The notes: a model not told the origin generated them from the sequence alone. Shown: positions 44,126 through 53,104, counted from the stretch's first letter. The stretch is DNA of 64,000 nucleotides from Nocardiopsis terrae (GCF_014651695.1 NZ_BMXJ01000005.1:201415-265414), one strand, 5' to 3'. Numbers and translations are program-made.

Positions 44126-44900
44126 CCAGAGCTGGGACGACGTCACCGATGGGGTCGTGCAGGACCGCGCTGGCGTAGTCGTCGTAGGGGGTGGGTTCGG
44201 CGTTGACGATGAGCAGCGACGCCCGCGCCATCATGGCGACGTCGCACAGTCCGGCCACCGGGTGAACGGTCAGGGAGGTGCCCACCGCCATGAAGACGTC
44301 GCACTCGCGGGCGGCCTGCGCGGCCCGTTCGATGACCTCGGGGTCGAGGCGCTGGCCGAAGGAGATGGTGTCGGACTTCTGGATCCCCCCGCACTGCGCG
44401 CAGCGCGGGTCGGACTCGTCGTCGAGGCGGGCGAGCACCGCGGCGCTGGGGGTGCGCAGCCCGCAGGCCATGCACATGACCCGGAGCATGGTGCCGTGCA
44501 CCTCGACGACCTCCTCCTCGGGGACTCCGGCGCGCTGGTGCAGGCCGTCGATGTTCTGGGTGACGAGCGCGTGCAGGCGCCCGGAGGAGGCCAGGTCGGC
44601 CAGGGCCTGGTGGGCGGCGTTGGGTTCGGCCTCCCAGACCTGGTGGGCGCGGCGGGCCAGCCAGGTCTGGCGGCGCACGTCCACGTCGCCCATGTAGGTG
44701 TCGATGTCCGACATCGCCTGGGCGTTGGGGTTGGTGGTCCACAGTCCCTGGGGGCCGCGGAAGTCCGGGATTCCGGAGTCGGTGGACACCCCGGCTCCGG
44801 TCAGGACGGTGATGCGTCGGGCGGACGCCAGCAGCTCGGCAGCCTGTTCGTACCCCTCCGGGTCGGCGAACGGCGCGGTGTCGTCGGTCATCGAGGCCAT
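44103..44900 (-). CDS. Sir2-family NAD-dependent protein deacylase
   Basis: The 265-residue sirtuin has the NAD-binding TVLTGAGVSTDSGIPDFRG, TQNIDGLHQRAG, catalytic His135 in EVHGTMLRVMC, a zinc knuckle (Cys143, 146, 167, 170), and VGTSLTVHPVAGL with IVNAEPTPYD. It removes acetyl groups from Lys using NAD+. Actinobacterial relatives are class II/III-like housekeeping sirtuins, so a defence role is not implied by the fold. ATG 44900 and 44891 are both possible starts. It converges on the second NACHT gene with overlapping 3' ends, which could couple their expression through antisense transcription. Confidence 0.93.
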   Translation of the reverse strand: MASMTDDTAPFADPEGYEQAAELLASARRITVLTGAGVSTDSGIPDFRGPQGLWTTNPNAQAMSDIDTYMGDVDVRRQTWLARRAHQVWEAEPNAAHQALADLASSGRLHALVTQNIDGLHQRAGVPEEEVVEVHGTMLRVMCMACGLRTPSAAVLARLDDESDPRCAQCGGIQKSDTISFGQRLDPEVIERAAQAARECDVFMAVGTSLTVHPVAGLCDVAMMARASLLIVNAEPTPYDDYASAVLHDPIGDVVPALVKRALTG

Positions 44901-45023
44901 ACCCCATTCTTACAGCGAGTTTGCGCGACTTTCCCAGGGCTTGGTCCGCCGTGACCGTCTCCGGGCTCTTCTTGGCCTTAACCTCGGTGAACGCGTGGGG
45001 CACCCGGGTGTAAGACCCGGCCG

Positions 45024-45950
45024 ATGCACACGAGAAGGGCAAAGGGTGCAAAAATCGACACAATCATGAAGCAGCCGTCCTACATCCTCGTGGTCAACGG
45101 GACCAAGGTCCAGCGCCCCGTCTTCGTCCTGGGCGCGCCCCACTCCGGGGTTCCGGTGATCGCCCGCGCCCTGTCCCGCGCCCCCGGTTTCCACCTGGGC
45201 GCGGGCTCGCCCGGGGTGCTCAACGCCGTCTACGCCGTGGCCCGGCGCCCCTCCCTGGCCCTGGAGAAGGTCTCGGGGACCGCGAGTCTGCTGCGCGAGG
45301 CCTACGCCGAGGCCTGGCAGCTCACCCCCCTGACCTGTCCGAGGTGCCCGGGCCCCGGTGCCCGCGTTCCCGCCAACACCGCCGCCGAGCCGTGCGAGCA
45401 CAGCGCCGAGGCGCGCCGCTACGGTGACGCCAGCGCCGACCTCCTCTACTCCGCGAGCGCCCTGCACGCGGCCTTCCCCGACGCACTGTTCGTCCAGATC
45501 ATCCGGGACGGTCGTGACGTGGTCGCGGACATGATGGAGGACGAACGGTCGCTGGCCTGGCTCAAGCCCAGCTTCATGAAGCTGGAGCACGAGTTCCCCA
45601 ACCACTTCTTCGGGCTGGAGGAGGAGTCGGACCTGACCGACTTCACCGAGGGCTCCACCGCGACCAAGTGCGCCATGCGCTGGCGGGGAGCGGTGCGCAT
45701 GTCCGCGCGGCTGCGCCGGGAGATCGGGCCGGAGCAGCTGCTGACCCTGCGCTACGAGGACGTCCACGGCGGGGAGGTCGGGACCGCCGAACGGCTCCTG
45801 GAGTTCACCGGGGCCCGGGTCTCGGCCAGCGCGCTGCTGACGGAGCGCTCGTGGGGCGTGGGCTCGTGGCGGGAGCGGTTGGACCGCGGGGACCACGGTG
45901 ACGTGCACGGGGTGGCCCGCAACGAGCTCTCCCGCCTGGGCTACCTGTAG
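45024..45950 (+). CDS. Sulfotransferase-family protein
   Basis: The 308-residue protein carries sulfotransferase-like PAPS-binding motifs: RPVFVLGAPHSGVPVIARALSRAPGFHLG (5'-phosphosulfate loop-like, about 35-63) and VQIIRDGRDVVADMM (3'-phosphate binding), with a later LLTLRYEDVHGG strand. Between them is a Cys-containing insert (TCPRCPGPG and EPCEH) that may bind metal. The acceptor is unknown; similar actinobacterial proteins are uncharacterised. The start is ambiguous. ATG 45024 has TAAGAC 7 bases upstream and may be leaderless; ATG 45066 gives a shorter protein beginning at KQPSYILVV. It is divergent from the Sir2 gene. Confidence 0.8.
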   Translation: MHTRRAKGAKIDTIMKQPSYILVVNGTKVQRPVFVLGAPHSGVPVIARALSRAPGFHLGAGSPGVLNAVYAVARRPSLALEKVSGTASLLREAYAEAWQLTPLTCPRCPGPGARVPANTAAEPCEHSAEARRYGDASADLLYSASALHAAFPDALFVQIIRDGRDVVADMMEDERSLAWLKPSFMKLEHEFPNHFFGLEEESDLTDFTEGSTATKCAMRWRGAVRMSARLRREIGPEQLLTLRYEDVHGGEVGTAERLLEFTGARVSASALLTERSWGVGSWRERLDRGDHGDVHGVARNELSRLGYL

Positions 45951-45971
45951 GGTTCGCGGCCCCCGCCCCTG

Positions 45972-46580
45972 CTACGTCCCCTCGGGGACTCCGTGCGCGG
46001 TGAGCAGGGTGTCCGCGGCGGTGCGCGCGGTACGCGCGGCGTCGGTGACGCCGGTGACGTTGCGGGCCACCACGGCGCCCTCGTGCAGCATGGTGAGGGC
46101 GTCGGCCAGAGTCTCCGGGGCGGTGGCCCCCGTCTCCCGAGCGAGGTCGGTGTACAGGCCGCGCAGCCACCTCTTCTGTTCCTCGGCCACGGCCCGGCCG
46201 GGGTGCTCTGGGTCGGAGAGTTCGGCGTAGGCGTTGACCATGGCGCAGCCGCGGGGGTTCTCGGCGCCCATCCAGGCGTCCAGGGCGTCGAAGGTCGCGC
46301 CGATCCGGGCCCGCGGCCCGGCCTCCGGAGCCAGGCGGGCGTCGAGGAAGTCCCGCCAGCGGGCGTCGCGGGCCCGTAGGTAGGCGACGACCAGTCGCTG
46401 TTTGGAGCCGAACCGGTCGTAGACGGTCTTCTTGGTCACCCCGGCCCGTTCGGCGACCAGCTCCATGCCCACGGTGTTGATGCCCCGGGTGTAGAAGAGG
46501 TCGGTGGCCACGTCCAGGACGCGGCGGGCGGCGGGGGTGAGCGGTCGTTCGGCGGTGGTGCCGCGCGGGGCGCTGCCCAT
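45972..46580 (-). CDS. TetR-family repressor
   Basis: The 202-residue protein has an N-terminal TetR helix-turn-helix (RRVLDVATDLFYTRGINTVGMELVAERAGVTKKTVYDRFGSKQRLVVAYL) and a helical ligand domain of the usual length. TAGGAG precedes ATG 46580. It is divergent from the EamA transporter gene, with ACCGACCGGT between them, so it probably represses that transporter and itself. The inducer is unknown. Its 3' end converges on the sulfotransferase gene, with 21 bp between stops. Confidence 0.92.
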   Translation of the reverse strand: MGSAPRGTTAERPLTPAARRVLDVATDLFYTRGINTVGMELVAERAGVTKKTVYDRFGSKQRLVVAYLRARDARWRDFLDARLAPEAGPRARIGATFDALDAWMGAENPRGCAMVNAYAELSDPEHPGRAVAEEQKRWLRGLYTDLARETGATAPETLADALTMLHEGAVVARNVTGVTDAARTARTAADTLLTAHGVPEGT

Positions 46581-46630
46581 GGTGTGCTCCTACGGTTCTC
46601 GGTCGCGGTCTCCGACTACATTGTGAGTAT

Positions 46631-46640
46631 ACCGACCGGT
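46631..46640. promoter_or_regulatory. Candidate TetR operator
   Basis: ACCGACCGGT has 4-base arms ACCG and CGGT around AC and lies in the 77-bp space between the divergent TetR and EamA starts, 18 bases before the latter. Such ACCGxxCGGT half-sites are common for TetR regulators. The site would overlap the start of transcription of the transporter gene. Confidence 0.5.
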
Positions 46641-46657
46641 GTGTTTACCTCAGGCCC

Positions 46658-47608
46658 ATGGACATCTCCACGCGTTCCCTTCCCGCCCGTTCCCGGCCCC
46701 GGGCCCGCCGCGGGGACCGGCCCCTGGTTCCGTTCCTGCTGGCAGCCGGCCTGGTGGTGATGTGGAGTTCCGGGTTCGTCGGGGCCGAACTGGGCGCCCG
46801 GCACGCGCCGGCGACCACCCTGCTGGCCTGGCGGTTCCTGGTGGTGGGCGGGCTGCTGGCGGTCTGGCTCCTGTTCCGGGGGCCGCGGATGCGCGCCCGT
46901 GACCTGGCCCTGCACGCGGTGCTCGGGGTCCTGGCCCAGGCCGGATACCTGTACGGGGTCTTCGCCGCCGCCGAGGCGGGGGTGGCCGCGGGGACGAGCG
47001 CGCTGGTGGCCGCGCTCCAGCCGATGGTGGCCGCAGCGATCGCCGTGCCCCTCCTGGGGGAACGGCTCCGGGGCCGCCAGATCCTCGGGCTGGCCGTCGG
47101 ACTGGCGGGTGTGGGGCTGGTGGTCGGCTCGGATCTGCTCAGGCCGGGGGCCGCCCCCTGGTGGGCGTACGCGCTTCCGTTCGGCGCGATGCTCTCGCTG
47201 GTGGCCGCCACTCTGGTGGAGCGGCGGACCCGCCCCGGCGGGGACCTGCTGGAGGCCCTCGCCGTCCAGGGCGGGGTGAGCGCGGTCCTGTTCACCGGGC
47301 TGGCCGCCGCGACCGGGACGCTGGCTCCGCCCGCCGATCCCGGCTTCTGGGGAGCTGTGGCGTGGGTGGTCGTACTGTCCACCCTGGGCGGTTACGGGCT
47401 GTACTGGGCCAACCTGGCCCGCACCAGCGTGGCCCGGGTGTCGGCGCTGCTCTACCTGACCCCGCCGACCACCCTGGTGTGGACCTGGCTGATGTTCGGC
47501 GACCCGGTGGGCCCGGGCGCCCTGGCCGGGACGGGGGTGTGTGCGGCGGCCGTGTGGCTGGTCCGCGGCCGGGAGCACTCCGGGAGCCGGGGGGCGACGC
47601 GGCGGTGA
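46658..47608 (+). CDS. EamA/DMT-family exporter
   Basis: The 316-residue membrane protein has ten hydrophobic spans in two EamA halves. The first half opens LVVMWSSGFVGAELGARHAPATTLLAWRFLVV and contains ALVAALQPMVAAAIAVPLLGERLRGRQILGLAVGLAGVGLVV; the second half has the matching YLTPPTTLVWTWLMFGDPVGPGALAGTGV. These drug/metabolite exporters move amino acids, nucleosides or drugs. The Arg-rich N-terminal 20 residues are unusual but cytoplasmic. The substrate is not predictable. It is likely repressed by the divergent TetR protein. Confidence 0.92.
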   Translation: MDISTRSLPARSRPRARRGDRPLVPFLLAAGLVVMWSSGFVGAELGARHAPATTLLAWRFLVVGGLLAVWLLFRGPRMRARDLALHAVLGVLAQAGYLYGVFAAAEAGVAAGTSALVAALQPMVAAAIAVPLLGERLRGRQILGLAVGLAGVGLVVGSDLLRPGAAPWWAYALPFGAMLSLVAATLVERRTRPGGDLLEALAVQGGVSAVLFTGLAAATGTLAPPADPGFWGAVAWVVVLSTLGGYGLYWANLARTSVARVSALLYLTPPTTLVWTWLMFGDPVGPGALAGTGVCAAAVWLVRGREHSGSRGATRR

Positions 47609-47612
47609 CGGT

Positions 47613-48149
47613 TCAGTCGCGTGCCCCTTCTGGGCCCGCCGCGGGGTCGCCGAAGCCGCGCGGACGGTCGGTGAAGGCTTCGTCGACCTCCTCCACCAGC
47701 TCCCTGGGCGCCCCCTCCTCAAGGCCCCCGTGCCGGTGCGCCTCCGGGACCACCGCCGTGCACTCCAGTTCGACCAGGGCGCCGGCCTCCAGAAGTTCGG
47801 TGACGCCCACGACCGACATCGGCGGGTAGTAGCGGCCCATGTGGCGTCGGTACACCGAGCCCAGGGCCTTGAGGTTGACCCGGTAGACGCCGACGGAGGT
47901 GGTGTGGACCCGCATGTTCACCACGTGCGCGGGTTCGGCTCCTGCCGCGCGCAGTGCCTCCACCATGTTGGCGAGGGCCTGGTCGAACTGCTGCACCACC
48001 GAGTCCCCGGTCAGCGCGCCGTCGGGACGCCGGGAGGCCTGCCCGCCCACGTACACGGTGCGGCCCGGGGTGACCACGAGGGCGTGCGAGTAGCCCACCG
48101 GGTCGGCCAGGGTGAGCGGGTTGATGATCTCGTGCGGTGTCCGGTCCAT
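47613..48149 (-). CDS. RidA/YjgF-family protein
   Basis: The 178-residue protein has the RidA fold: YSHALVVTPGRTVYVGGQASRRPDG, QFDQALANMVEALRAAGAEPAHVVNMRVHTTSV and GRYYPPMSVVGVTELLEAGALVELECTAVV. RidA enzymes hydrolyse reactive enamine/imine intermediates; the catalytic Arg of RidA proper sits in the NMRVH strand here, so deaminase activity is possible, but RutC-like or other subgroups are also likely. A C-terminal 35-residue acidic and Pro/Gly tail is extra. GGAGGGG precedes the ATG. It converges on EamA with 4 bp between stops. Confidence 0.88.
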   Translation of the reverse strand: MDRTPHEIINPLTLADPVGYSHALVVTPGRTVYVGGQASRRPDGALTGDSVVQQFDQALANMVEALRAAGAEPAHVVNMRVHTTSVGVYRVNLKALGSVYRRHMGRYYPPMSVVGVTELLEAGALVELECTAVVPEAHRHGGLEEGAPRELVEEVDEAFTDRPRGFGDPAAGPEGARD

Positions 48150-48246
48150 CGACGGCCCCTCCGTGTCACTCGGCGCCCAGCCGCCCCCTCCCGGAGTGGC
48201 GGATCCCCTGGAAGCGCCTCTCCGGACATGCGGCTACGATGAGCGC

Positions 48247-48402
48247 ATGATCTCTTTTGTACTCTCCGCCCTGGCCCTGACCGTCGTGGTCGGGCTCATC
48301 CTCGCGATCTTCGTCGCCGGCGGCGTCTACGCCAACCGTGTACGCAACGACGGCATCGACGCCGTCCTGGCGGGTGCCCGCAAGCACCGCGAACTGCGCT
48401 GA
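48247..48402 (+). CDS. Small single-span membrane protein, 51 residues
   Basis: A 51-residue frame starts at ATG 48247, with a hydrophobic span at about 4-27 (SFVLSALALTVVVGLILAIF) and a basic C-terminal half (NRVRNDGIDAVLAGARKHREL). It would sit in the membrane with the tail inside. TACGAT at 48235-48240 is 6 bases before the ATG, a leaderless arrangement. It lies between the divergent RidA gene and the convergent aldo/keto reductase. No function is evident; small proteins of this shape are common in actinomycetes. Confidence 0.6.
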   Translation: MISFVLSALALTVVVGLILAIFVAGGVYANRVRNDGIDAVLAGARKHRELR

Positions 48403-48491
48403 TCCCGACCACCGGTGGACCGGACCGCTGAGGGTTCGGCCCGCTGAGGGCCGACCGTCCGCCGGCCCCGGGGGCCGTCCTGCGGTCCGGC

Positions 48492-49316
48492 TCAGCCGTC
48501 GAAGCCGTCCGGGTCGGGTCCGAACCGGCGGTCCTCGTTGAGCGCGCTGATCCGGGCGACCTCCTCGTCCGGGAGCTCGAAGTCGAAGACCTCGAAGTTG
48601 GAGCGGATGCGCTCGGGGGTCACCGACTTGGGGATGACCACGTTGCCCAGTTGGACGTGCCAGCGCAGCAGGATCTGCGCGGGGGTGCGTCCGTGCGCCT
48701 CCGCCAGCTCCGTGATCAGCGGGTGGTCGAGGAACTCACCCCGGCCCAGGGGGCTCCACGCCTCGGTGGCGATGTTGTGTTCGGCGTCGAAGGCACGCAG
48801 CTCCTCCTGGGTGAGGAGCGGGTGCAGCTCGATCTGGTTGACCATGGGGGCGATCCCGCCCTCCTCCATGACCCGCTCCAGGTGCGAGGGCTGGAAGTTG
48901 GACACGCCGATGGCGCGCACCCGGCCCTCCGCGTAGAGGCGTTCCATCGCCTTCCAGGTCGGCACGTAGAGGTCGCGCCGGGGCAGCGGCCAGTGGATGA
49001 GGTAAAGGTCCAGCACGTCCAGACCGAGGCGTTCCATGCTGGCGTCGAAGGCGCGCAGGGCGGAGTCGTAACCCTGGTCGGGGTTGGCGAGCTTGGTGGT
49101 GACGAACACCTCCTCCCGCTGGAGCTCCGAACGGCGCAGCGCCTCCCCCACACCCTTCTCGTTGCCGTAGGCGGCAGCGGTGTCGATGCTGCGGTAACCC
49201 GCCGCCAGGGCGTGTGAGACCGCCTCGACCACGGCGTCGTCTGGCACCTGCCACACACCGAAGCCCAACTGCGGGATCCGCACGCCGTTGTTCAGTGTGA
49301 TGCCGGGAACCGTCAT
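48492..49316 (-). CDS. Aldo/keto reductase (AKR5-like)
   Basis: The 274-residue NADPH-dependent reductase has family signatures: GFGVWQVPDD, GYRSIDTAAAYGNEKGVGEAL with the catalytic Asp and Tyr, Lys in VTTKLANPDQG, LYLIHWPLP with His, and the C-terminal IPKSVTPERIRSNFEVFDFEL cofactor segment. This matches 2,5-diketo-gluconate reductase-like AKRs. Physiological substrates are unknown. ATG 49316 is favoured, with AGGGGATGAG upstream; ATG 49325 would overlap that site. It is monocistronic. Confidence 0.93.
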   Translation of the reverse strand: MTVPGITLNNGVRIPQLGFGVWQVPDDAVVEAVSHALAAGYRSIDTAAAYGNEKGVGEALRRSELQREEVFVTTKLANPDQGYDSALRAFDASMERLGLDVLDLYLIHWPLPRRDLYVPTWKAMERLYAEGRVRAIGVSNFQPSHLERVMEEGGIAPMVNQIELHPLLTQEELRAFDAEHNIATEAWSPLGRGEFLDHPLITELAEAHGRTPAQILLRWHVQLGNVVIPKSVTPERIRSNFEVFDFELPDEEVARISALNEDRRFGPDPDGFDG

Positions 49317-49612
49317 CGTTCTCATCCCCTGTCTCCCCCGTCAGGCCCTTCGCTCCCGGTCGGCCGGGACGACCGCCGCGACCGGATTCGACCACCGCGA
49401 CCGGCCCGCCGTCGCTGTCGTCTCCGTGTTCGGTTCCTACTGATTACCGGGCCACTGTGCGCATACTGCCATGTCAGAGGGGGGCTAGTCCCCATGCTGC
49501 GCCGCAGTTGCGCACGCTTTTACCCGGATGACCGGTCCCGGCCGGCGATCCGGTCGCGCGCTAGGCTGCCCGCCCCAGGGCGAAGCATGCCAGATCTGGA
49601 CAGAGGGAACGA

Positions 49613-50803
49613 ATGGGACAGAAAGAGCGCGTTCGGGTCAGCGCCGAGTTGCAACGGGACCGGACGGGCCTGGTGGATCGGATCGTCGCCGAGGTCTACG
49701 CGGAGGTCCCCGCCTACCGCGCGCTGCACGGTTCCCAGCTGGAGGAGGTCCGGGCGATCACCGGGTGGCTGGTCACCCGGTCCATGGAACTGTGGGCGCG
49801 CGACGCCGCCCGCCTGCCCCCCGAGGACGTGGAACGGCTCCGCGGGATCGGGCGGGCACGGGCCGCCGACGGGCGTTCGATCGGCGCCGTGGTGCGTGCG
49901 CACCGGGTCGGTTCGGCTGCCGCGGTACGGATTCTGCGCGAGCAGGCGGGCGGACGGCTCGACGCCCGGGACGTGTTCGCTCTGAGCGAACTCTGGCTGG
50001 CCTCCATCGACCAGATCTCCGAGAGCCTGACGAGGGGCCACGCCGAGGCCGCCGAACAACTGGACGCGGACCGCGAACGCGCCCGGCGCGCCCTGCTCGA
50101 CGACCTGCTCATCGGCCGCCAGGCCTCCCGGGGCGCGATCCGGGACCGGGCGCGGACCCTGGGCATCGCCCCGCCCGACCCCGCGGTACTGGTGGTCGCC
50201 GAACCGGGGCGGGAGTCCGCCGGTCGGGAGCGGACCCCGTCGGAGAACGTCACCGTGTCGGCGGGGTTGGAGCTGTTGGCCGCGGCCGCGCCCTCCGGGA
50301 CCGACCCGCTGGTGACCACCCGCTCGGGCCGGGTGGTGGTGCTCGGCTCAGCCGAGGACGCCGAGGGGGTCACGGGGGAGCTGGTCAGGCGGGGGTGGCG
50401 CGGGTGCGTCCTGGAACCGCGCGGACTGTCCGACATGTCCGCCGCCTACCGGCTGGCCGACGGGGCCCTGGAGACCGCGCCCGCGCACGCCTTCGGTGCG
50501 GACGGCCTGCTGCGGGACCCCGACGCCTGTGTACTCGCGCTGCTCAACGGAGGCGCGATCGCCCCGGCGACGGTGCGCGGGGTGGTGCTGGGGCCCTTGC
50601 TGGCGCACGACAACCGGCACCTGTTGGAGACGTTGTGCGCCTACTTCCGGGAGGGCGCGGCGACCACGGCCGCGGAGGTACTGCACGTGCACGCCCAGAC
50701 CCTGCGTTACCGGCTGCGGCGGGTGCGGGAGCTGACCGGCCAGGACCCGCACCGCCCGTGGCACCGGTTCGTCCTGGAGACGGCGTGCGCCATCGCGGCC
50801 TAG
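49613..50803 (+). CDS. PucR-family transcription regulator
   Basis: The 396-residue protein lacks a membrane span. Its N-terminal half is helical with a GGDEF-like-free sensing region (RALHGSQLEEVRAITGWLV, GRSIGAVVRAHRVGS) and its C-terminus has a PucR helix-turn-helix, LLETLCAYFREGAATTAAEVLHVHAQTLRYRLRRVRELTG. Such regulators control catabolic or stationary-phase genes; CdaR and PucR are relatives. AGAGGGA precedes the ATG. The next gene on the strand is a P450 184 bp on; a regulatory link is possible but not shown. Confidence 0.88.
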   Translation: MGQKERVRVSAELQRDRTGLVDRIVAEVYAEVPAYRALHGSQLEEVRAITGWLVTRSMELWARDAARLPPEDVERLRGIGRARAADGRSIGAVVRAHRVGSAAAVRILREQAGGRLDARDVFALSELWLASIDQISESLTRGHAEAAEQLDADRERARRALLDDLLIGRQASRGAIRDRARTLGIAPPDPAVLVVAEPGRESAGRERTPSENVTVSAGLELLAAAAPSGTDPLVTTRSGRVVVLGSAEDAEGVTGELVRRGWRGCVLEPRGLSDMSAAYRLADGALETAPAHAFGADGLLRDPDACVLALLNGGAIAPATVRGVVLGPLLAHDNRHLLETLCAYFREGAATTAAEVLHVHAQTLRYRLRRVRELTGQDPHRPWHRFVLETACAIAA

Positions 50804-50986
50804 GAGCCGCGCCGCCGCGGCCCGGAAGGCGGTTCGGCGGCGCCCCGGCCGCCTCCCGGGGACGGTCGCGGCGCCCGGGGCCGGGGTGGCCGCATCCGGC
50901 CAGGGGCCGGGCGCCGTCGGCAGGGGGCCGACCGGCCGTGCGGGTAGGAACGACGCGGACCCAACCACACGGAGAGAAGGCCGACG

Positions 50987-52201
50987 ATGACCACCGAGCC
51001 CCCCGCCCTGCACGGACCCGAGTTCGAGGCCGACCCCCACCCCGCCTACCGGTGGCTGCGGGAGAACGATCCGGTGCACCGGGTGGACCTGCCCGGTGGA
51101 GCGTGGGCGTGGGTGGTGACCCGGCACGAGGACGCGCTGCGGGTGCTCACCGACCCGAACATGCTCAAGGACCCCGCACGGGGCCACGAGACCTGGTACA
51201 GGGCCGGGCTGGGCCTGCCGTACGACCACCGCCCCAGCCTGGTGCGGAGCATGGTGAACGCGGACGGCCCCGACCACGTCCGGCTGCGGAGGGTGGTGAG
51301 CGGCGCCTTCAGCCCCAGGCGGGTCCGGACGCTCCGGGAGCGCGCGGAACGGATCACCGACGAACTCCTGACCGTGATCGAGGAGTCCGAGGAACCCGAC
51401 CTGGTGCGCGACCTCGCCTACCCGCTGCCCATCACGGTCATCTGCGAGGTCCTCGGGGTGCCCGAGGCGGACCGGCCGGAGTTCCGGCGGCAGGCATCGG
51501 TGATCGACTCCGCCTCCTATGACGAGGTCCGGGCGATCGCCGGGGCCACGGACTGGTTCGACTCCTACCTGGGCGACCTGGTGGACGCACGGCTGGCGCG
51601 GCCCTCGGACGACCTGCTGGGCGACCTGGTGGAGTCCCACCGTGCGGGGGAGCTGTCCCGGGACGAGGTGACCTCCACGGCGTTCCTGCTGTTGGTGGCG
51701 GGACAGGAGACCACGCTGGCGCTGATCGGCAACATGCTGCTGACGCTGCTGCGCAACCCCGGGGCCATGCGGCGGATCAGGGACGACCGCTCCCTCCTGG
51801 ACCCCGCGATCGAGGAGTCCCTGCGGTTGGAGAGCCCCCTGCAGAACGCGACCTGGCGGTTCCCCGCGGAGCCGACCACCGTGGGCGGGACGCACCTGGA
51901 GGCGGGAGAGCCGGTACTGGTATCGCTGCTGGCCGCAGGACGCGACCCCGAGCGGTACGAGGACCCGGACGGGTTCGACCCCGGCCGCGGCGCCGCGCAC
52001 CTGTCCTTCGGCCAGGGGGCGCACTTCTGTGTGGGCGCCCAGCTCGCCCGGATGGAGGCCCGCGTGGCGGTCGGCGCGGTACTGGACCGGCTGCCGGGGC
52101 TGCGCCTGGCGGTGGAGGAGGCCGAACTGCGGTGGTGGCCGAGCATGATCATGCACGGGCTGTTCGCGCTGCCGGTCGAGTTCGACCGGCGAAAGAGATA
52201 A
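50987..52201 (+). CDS. Cytochrome P450 (CYP107-like)
   Basis: The 404-residue soluble P450 has the I-helix oxygen-binding LLLVAGQETTLAL, the K-helix ExxR in IEESLRLESPLQ, and the heme loop FGQGAHFCVGAQLAR with the thiolate Cys348. Length and LRRVVSGAFSPRRV in the C-helix region fit the bacterial class I, CYP107-like branch, which oxidises macrolides, fatty acids or terpenoids with ferredoxin partners. No ferredoxin or ferredoxin reductase gene is adjacent, and no polyketide or peptide cluster surrounds it, so the substrate is unknown. AGAGAAGG precedes ATG 50987. Confidence 0.94.
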   Translation: MTTEPPALHGPEFEADPHPAYRWLRENDPVHRVDLPGGAWAWVVTRHEDALRVLTDPNMLKDPARGHETWYRAGLGLPYDHRPSLVRSMVNADGPDHVRLRRVVSGAFSPRRVRTLRERAERITDELLTVIEESEEPDLVRDLAYPLPITVICEVLGVPEADRPEFRRQASVIDSASYDEVRAIAGATDWFDSYLGDLVDARLARPSDDLLGDLVESHRAGELSRDEVTSTAFLLLVAGQETTLALIGNMLLTLLRNPGAMRRIRDDRSLLDPAIEESLRLESPLQNATWRFPAEPTTVGGTHLEAGEPVLVSLLAAGRDPERYEDPDGFDPGRGAAHLSFGQGAHFCVGAQLARMEARVAVGAVLDRLPGLRLAVEEAELRWWPSMIMHGLFALPVEFDRRKR

Positions 52202-52315
52202 AGCCTTGCCCGGACATGGCGTGCGTTTTCTCTTCCGACAACGGTCGGTGGCCAAGACTGGCTGACGGAGCCTGACGGCTCCGCGCGACACACCGAACCG
52301 GAGGGGGAACCAACC

Positions 52316-52912
52316 GTGACGACCGCTGACCAGCGTTCGAGCCAGACACCCAGGCCCCGGAGCAGCCAGCCGTGGCTCCACCAGAGGGGCGAGGAGGTCC
52401 AGCAGTTCGGGACGGTCCGCCAACTCCCCGTGGGCCTGTCCTACGACGCCCGGATGTACTCGTGCCAGCGGCTCAACCAGGTGCTGTGCGACCTGCGGAT
52501 CCTGCACGACATGTACAAGAAGCACCACTGGCTGATGCGCGGGCAGACCTTCTACCAGCTGCACCTGCTGATGGACAAGCACGCCGAGGAGCAGACCTCG
52601 CTCATCGACACCGTCGCGGAGCGGGTCCAGACCCTGGGCGGTGTGGCGGTCGGCGACCCGAGGCACGTCGCGGAGATCACCAACATCCCGCGCCCGCCGA
52701 ACGGCGTGGAGGAGGTCCCCGCGATGCTCTCCCGACTGCTGGAGGCGCACGAGACCGTCCTGGAGGAGGCCCACGACGCGGCCGCCCGCGTACAGGAACT
52801 GGGCGACGACGGCACCAACGACGTGCTGGTCTCGGACGTGATCCGCACCAACGAACTCCAGGCCTGGTTCGTGGCCGAACACCTGGTGGACACCCCGCTG
52901 GTGCACACCTGA
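52316..52912 (+). CDS. Dps-like DNA-protecting ferritin
   Basis: The 198-residue protein has a four-helix Dps domain with LHDMYKKHHWLMRGQTFYQLHLLMDKHAEEQTSLIDTVAERV, which carries the inter-subunit ferroxidase His, Asp and Glu (H..D..E). The N-terminal 40 residues are a flexible, Arg/Ser/Gln-rich extension, as in other actinobacterial Dps proteins, where it can bind DNA. It oxidises and stores iron, protecting from peroxide. GTG 52316 is preceded by GGAGGGGG. It is followed by a strong terminator. Confidence 0.93.
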   Translation: MTTADQRSSQTPRPRSSQPWLHQRGEEVQQFGTVRQLPVGLSYDARMYSCQRLNQVLCDLRILHDMYKKHHWLMRGQTFYQLHLLMDKHAEEQTSLIDTVAERVQTLGGVAVGDPRHVAEITNIPRPPNGVEEVPAMLSRLLEAHETVLEEAHDAAARVQELGDDGTNDVLVSDVIRTNELQAWFVAEHLVDTPLVHT

Positions 52913-52926
52913 CCGAACGCGCGCCA

Positions 52927-52955
52927 CGGGGGCCGGGCCGAGCGCCCGGCCCCCG
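52927..52955 (+). terminator. Terminator hairpin after dps
   Basis: A perfect stem pairs GGGGGCCGGGC (52928-52938) with GCCCGGCCCCC (52944-52954), extended by one C-G pair, with a 5-base loop, 15 bp after the dps stop. Confidence 0.75.
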
Positions 52956-53104
52956 CTGTGCTCGCGGCGCCCCGGTCCGACAAACAGGGGCCCGCGGGGG
53001 GAGTCGAATCGGAGACGCGGGTAGGTACCCGGGCGTTGAGCCGTGCCCCCGGTTTCCCGGGGCAGGCCCCGACACCCGTACTCCCGACCCCCGGAGGTAC
53101 CGAC

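Noticed and set aside
44103-44900. Sir2 as a phage-defence effector (Thoeris/DSR-like)
   Set aside because: It is a short stand-alone sirtuin with a zinc knuckle and full catalytic set, typical of housekeeping deacylases; no partner defence gene other than the NACHT neighbours is seen.
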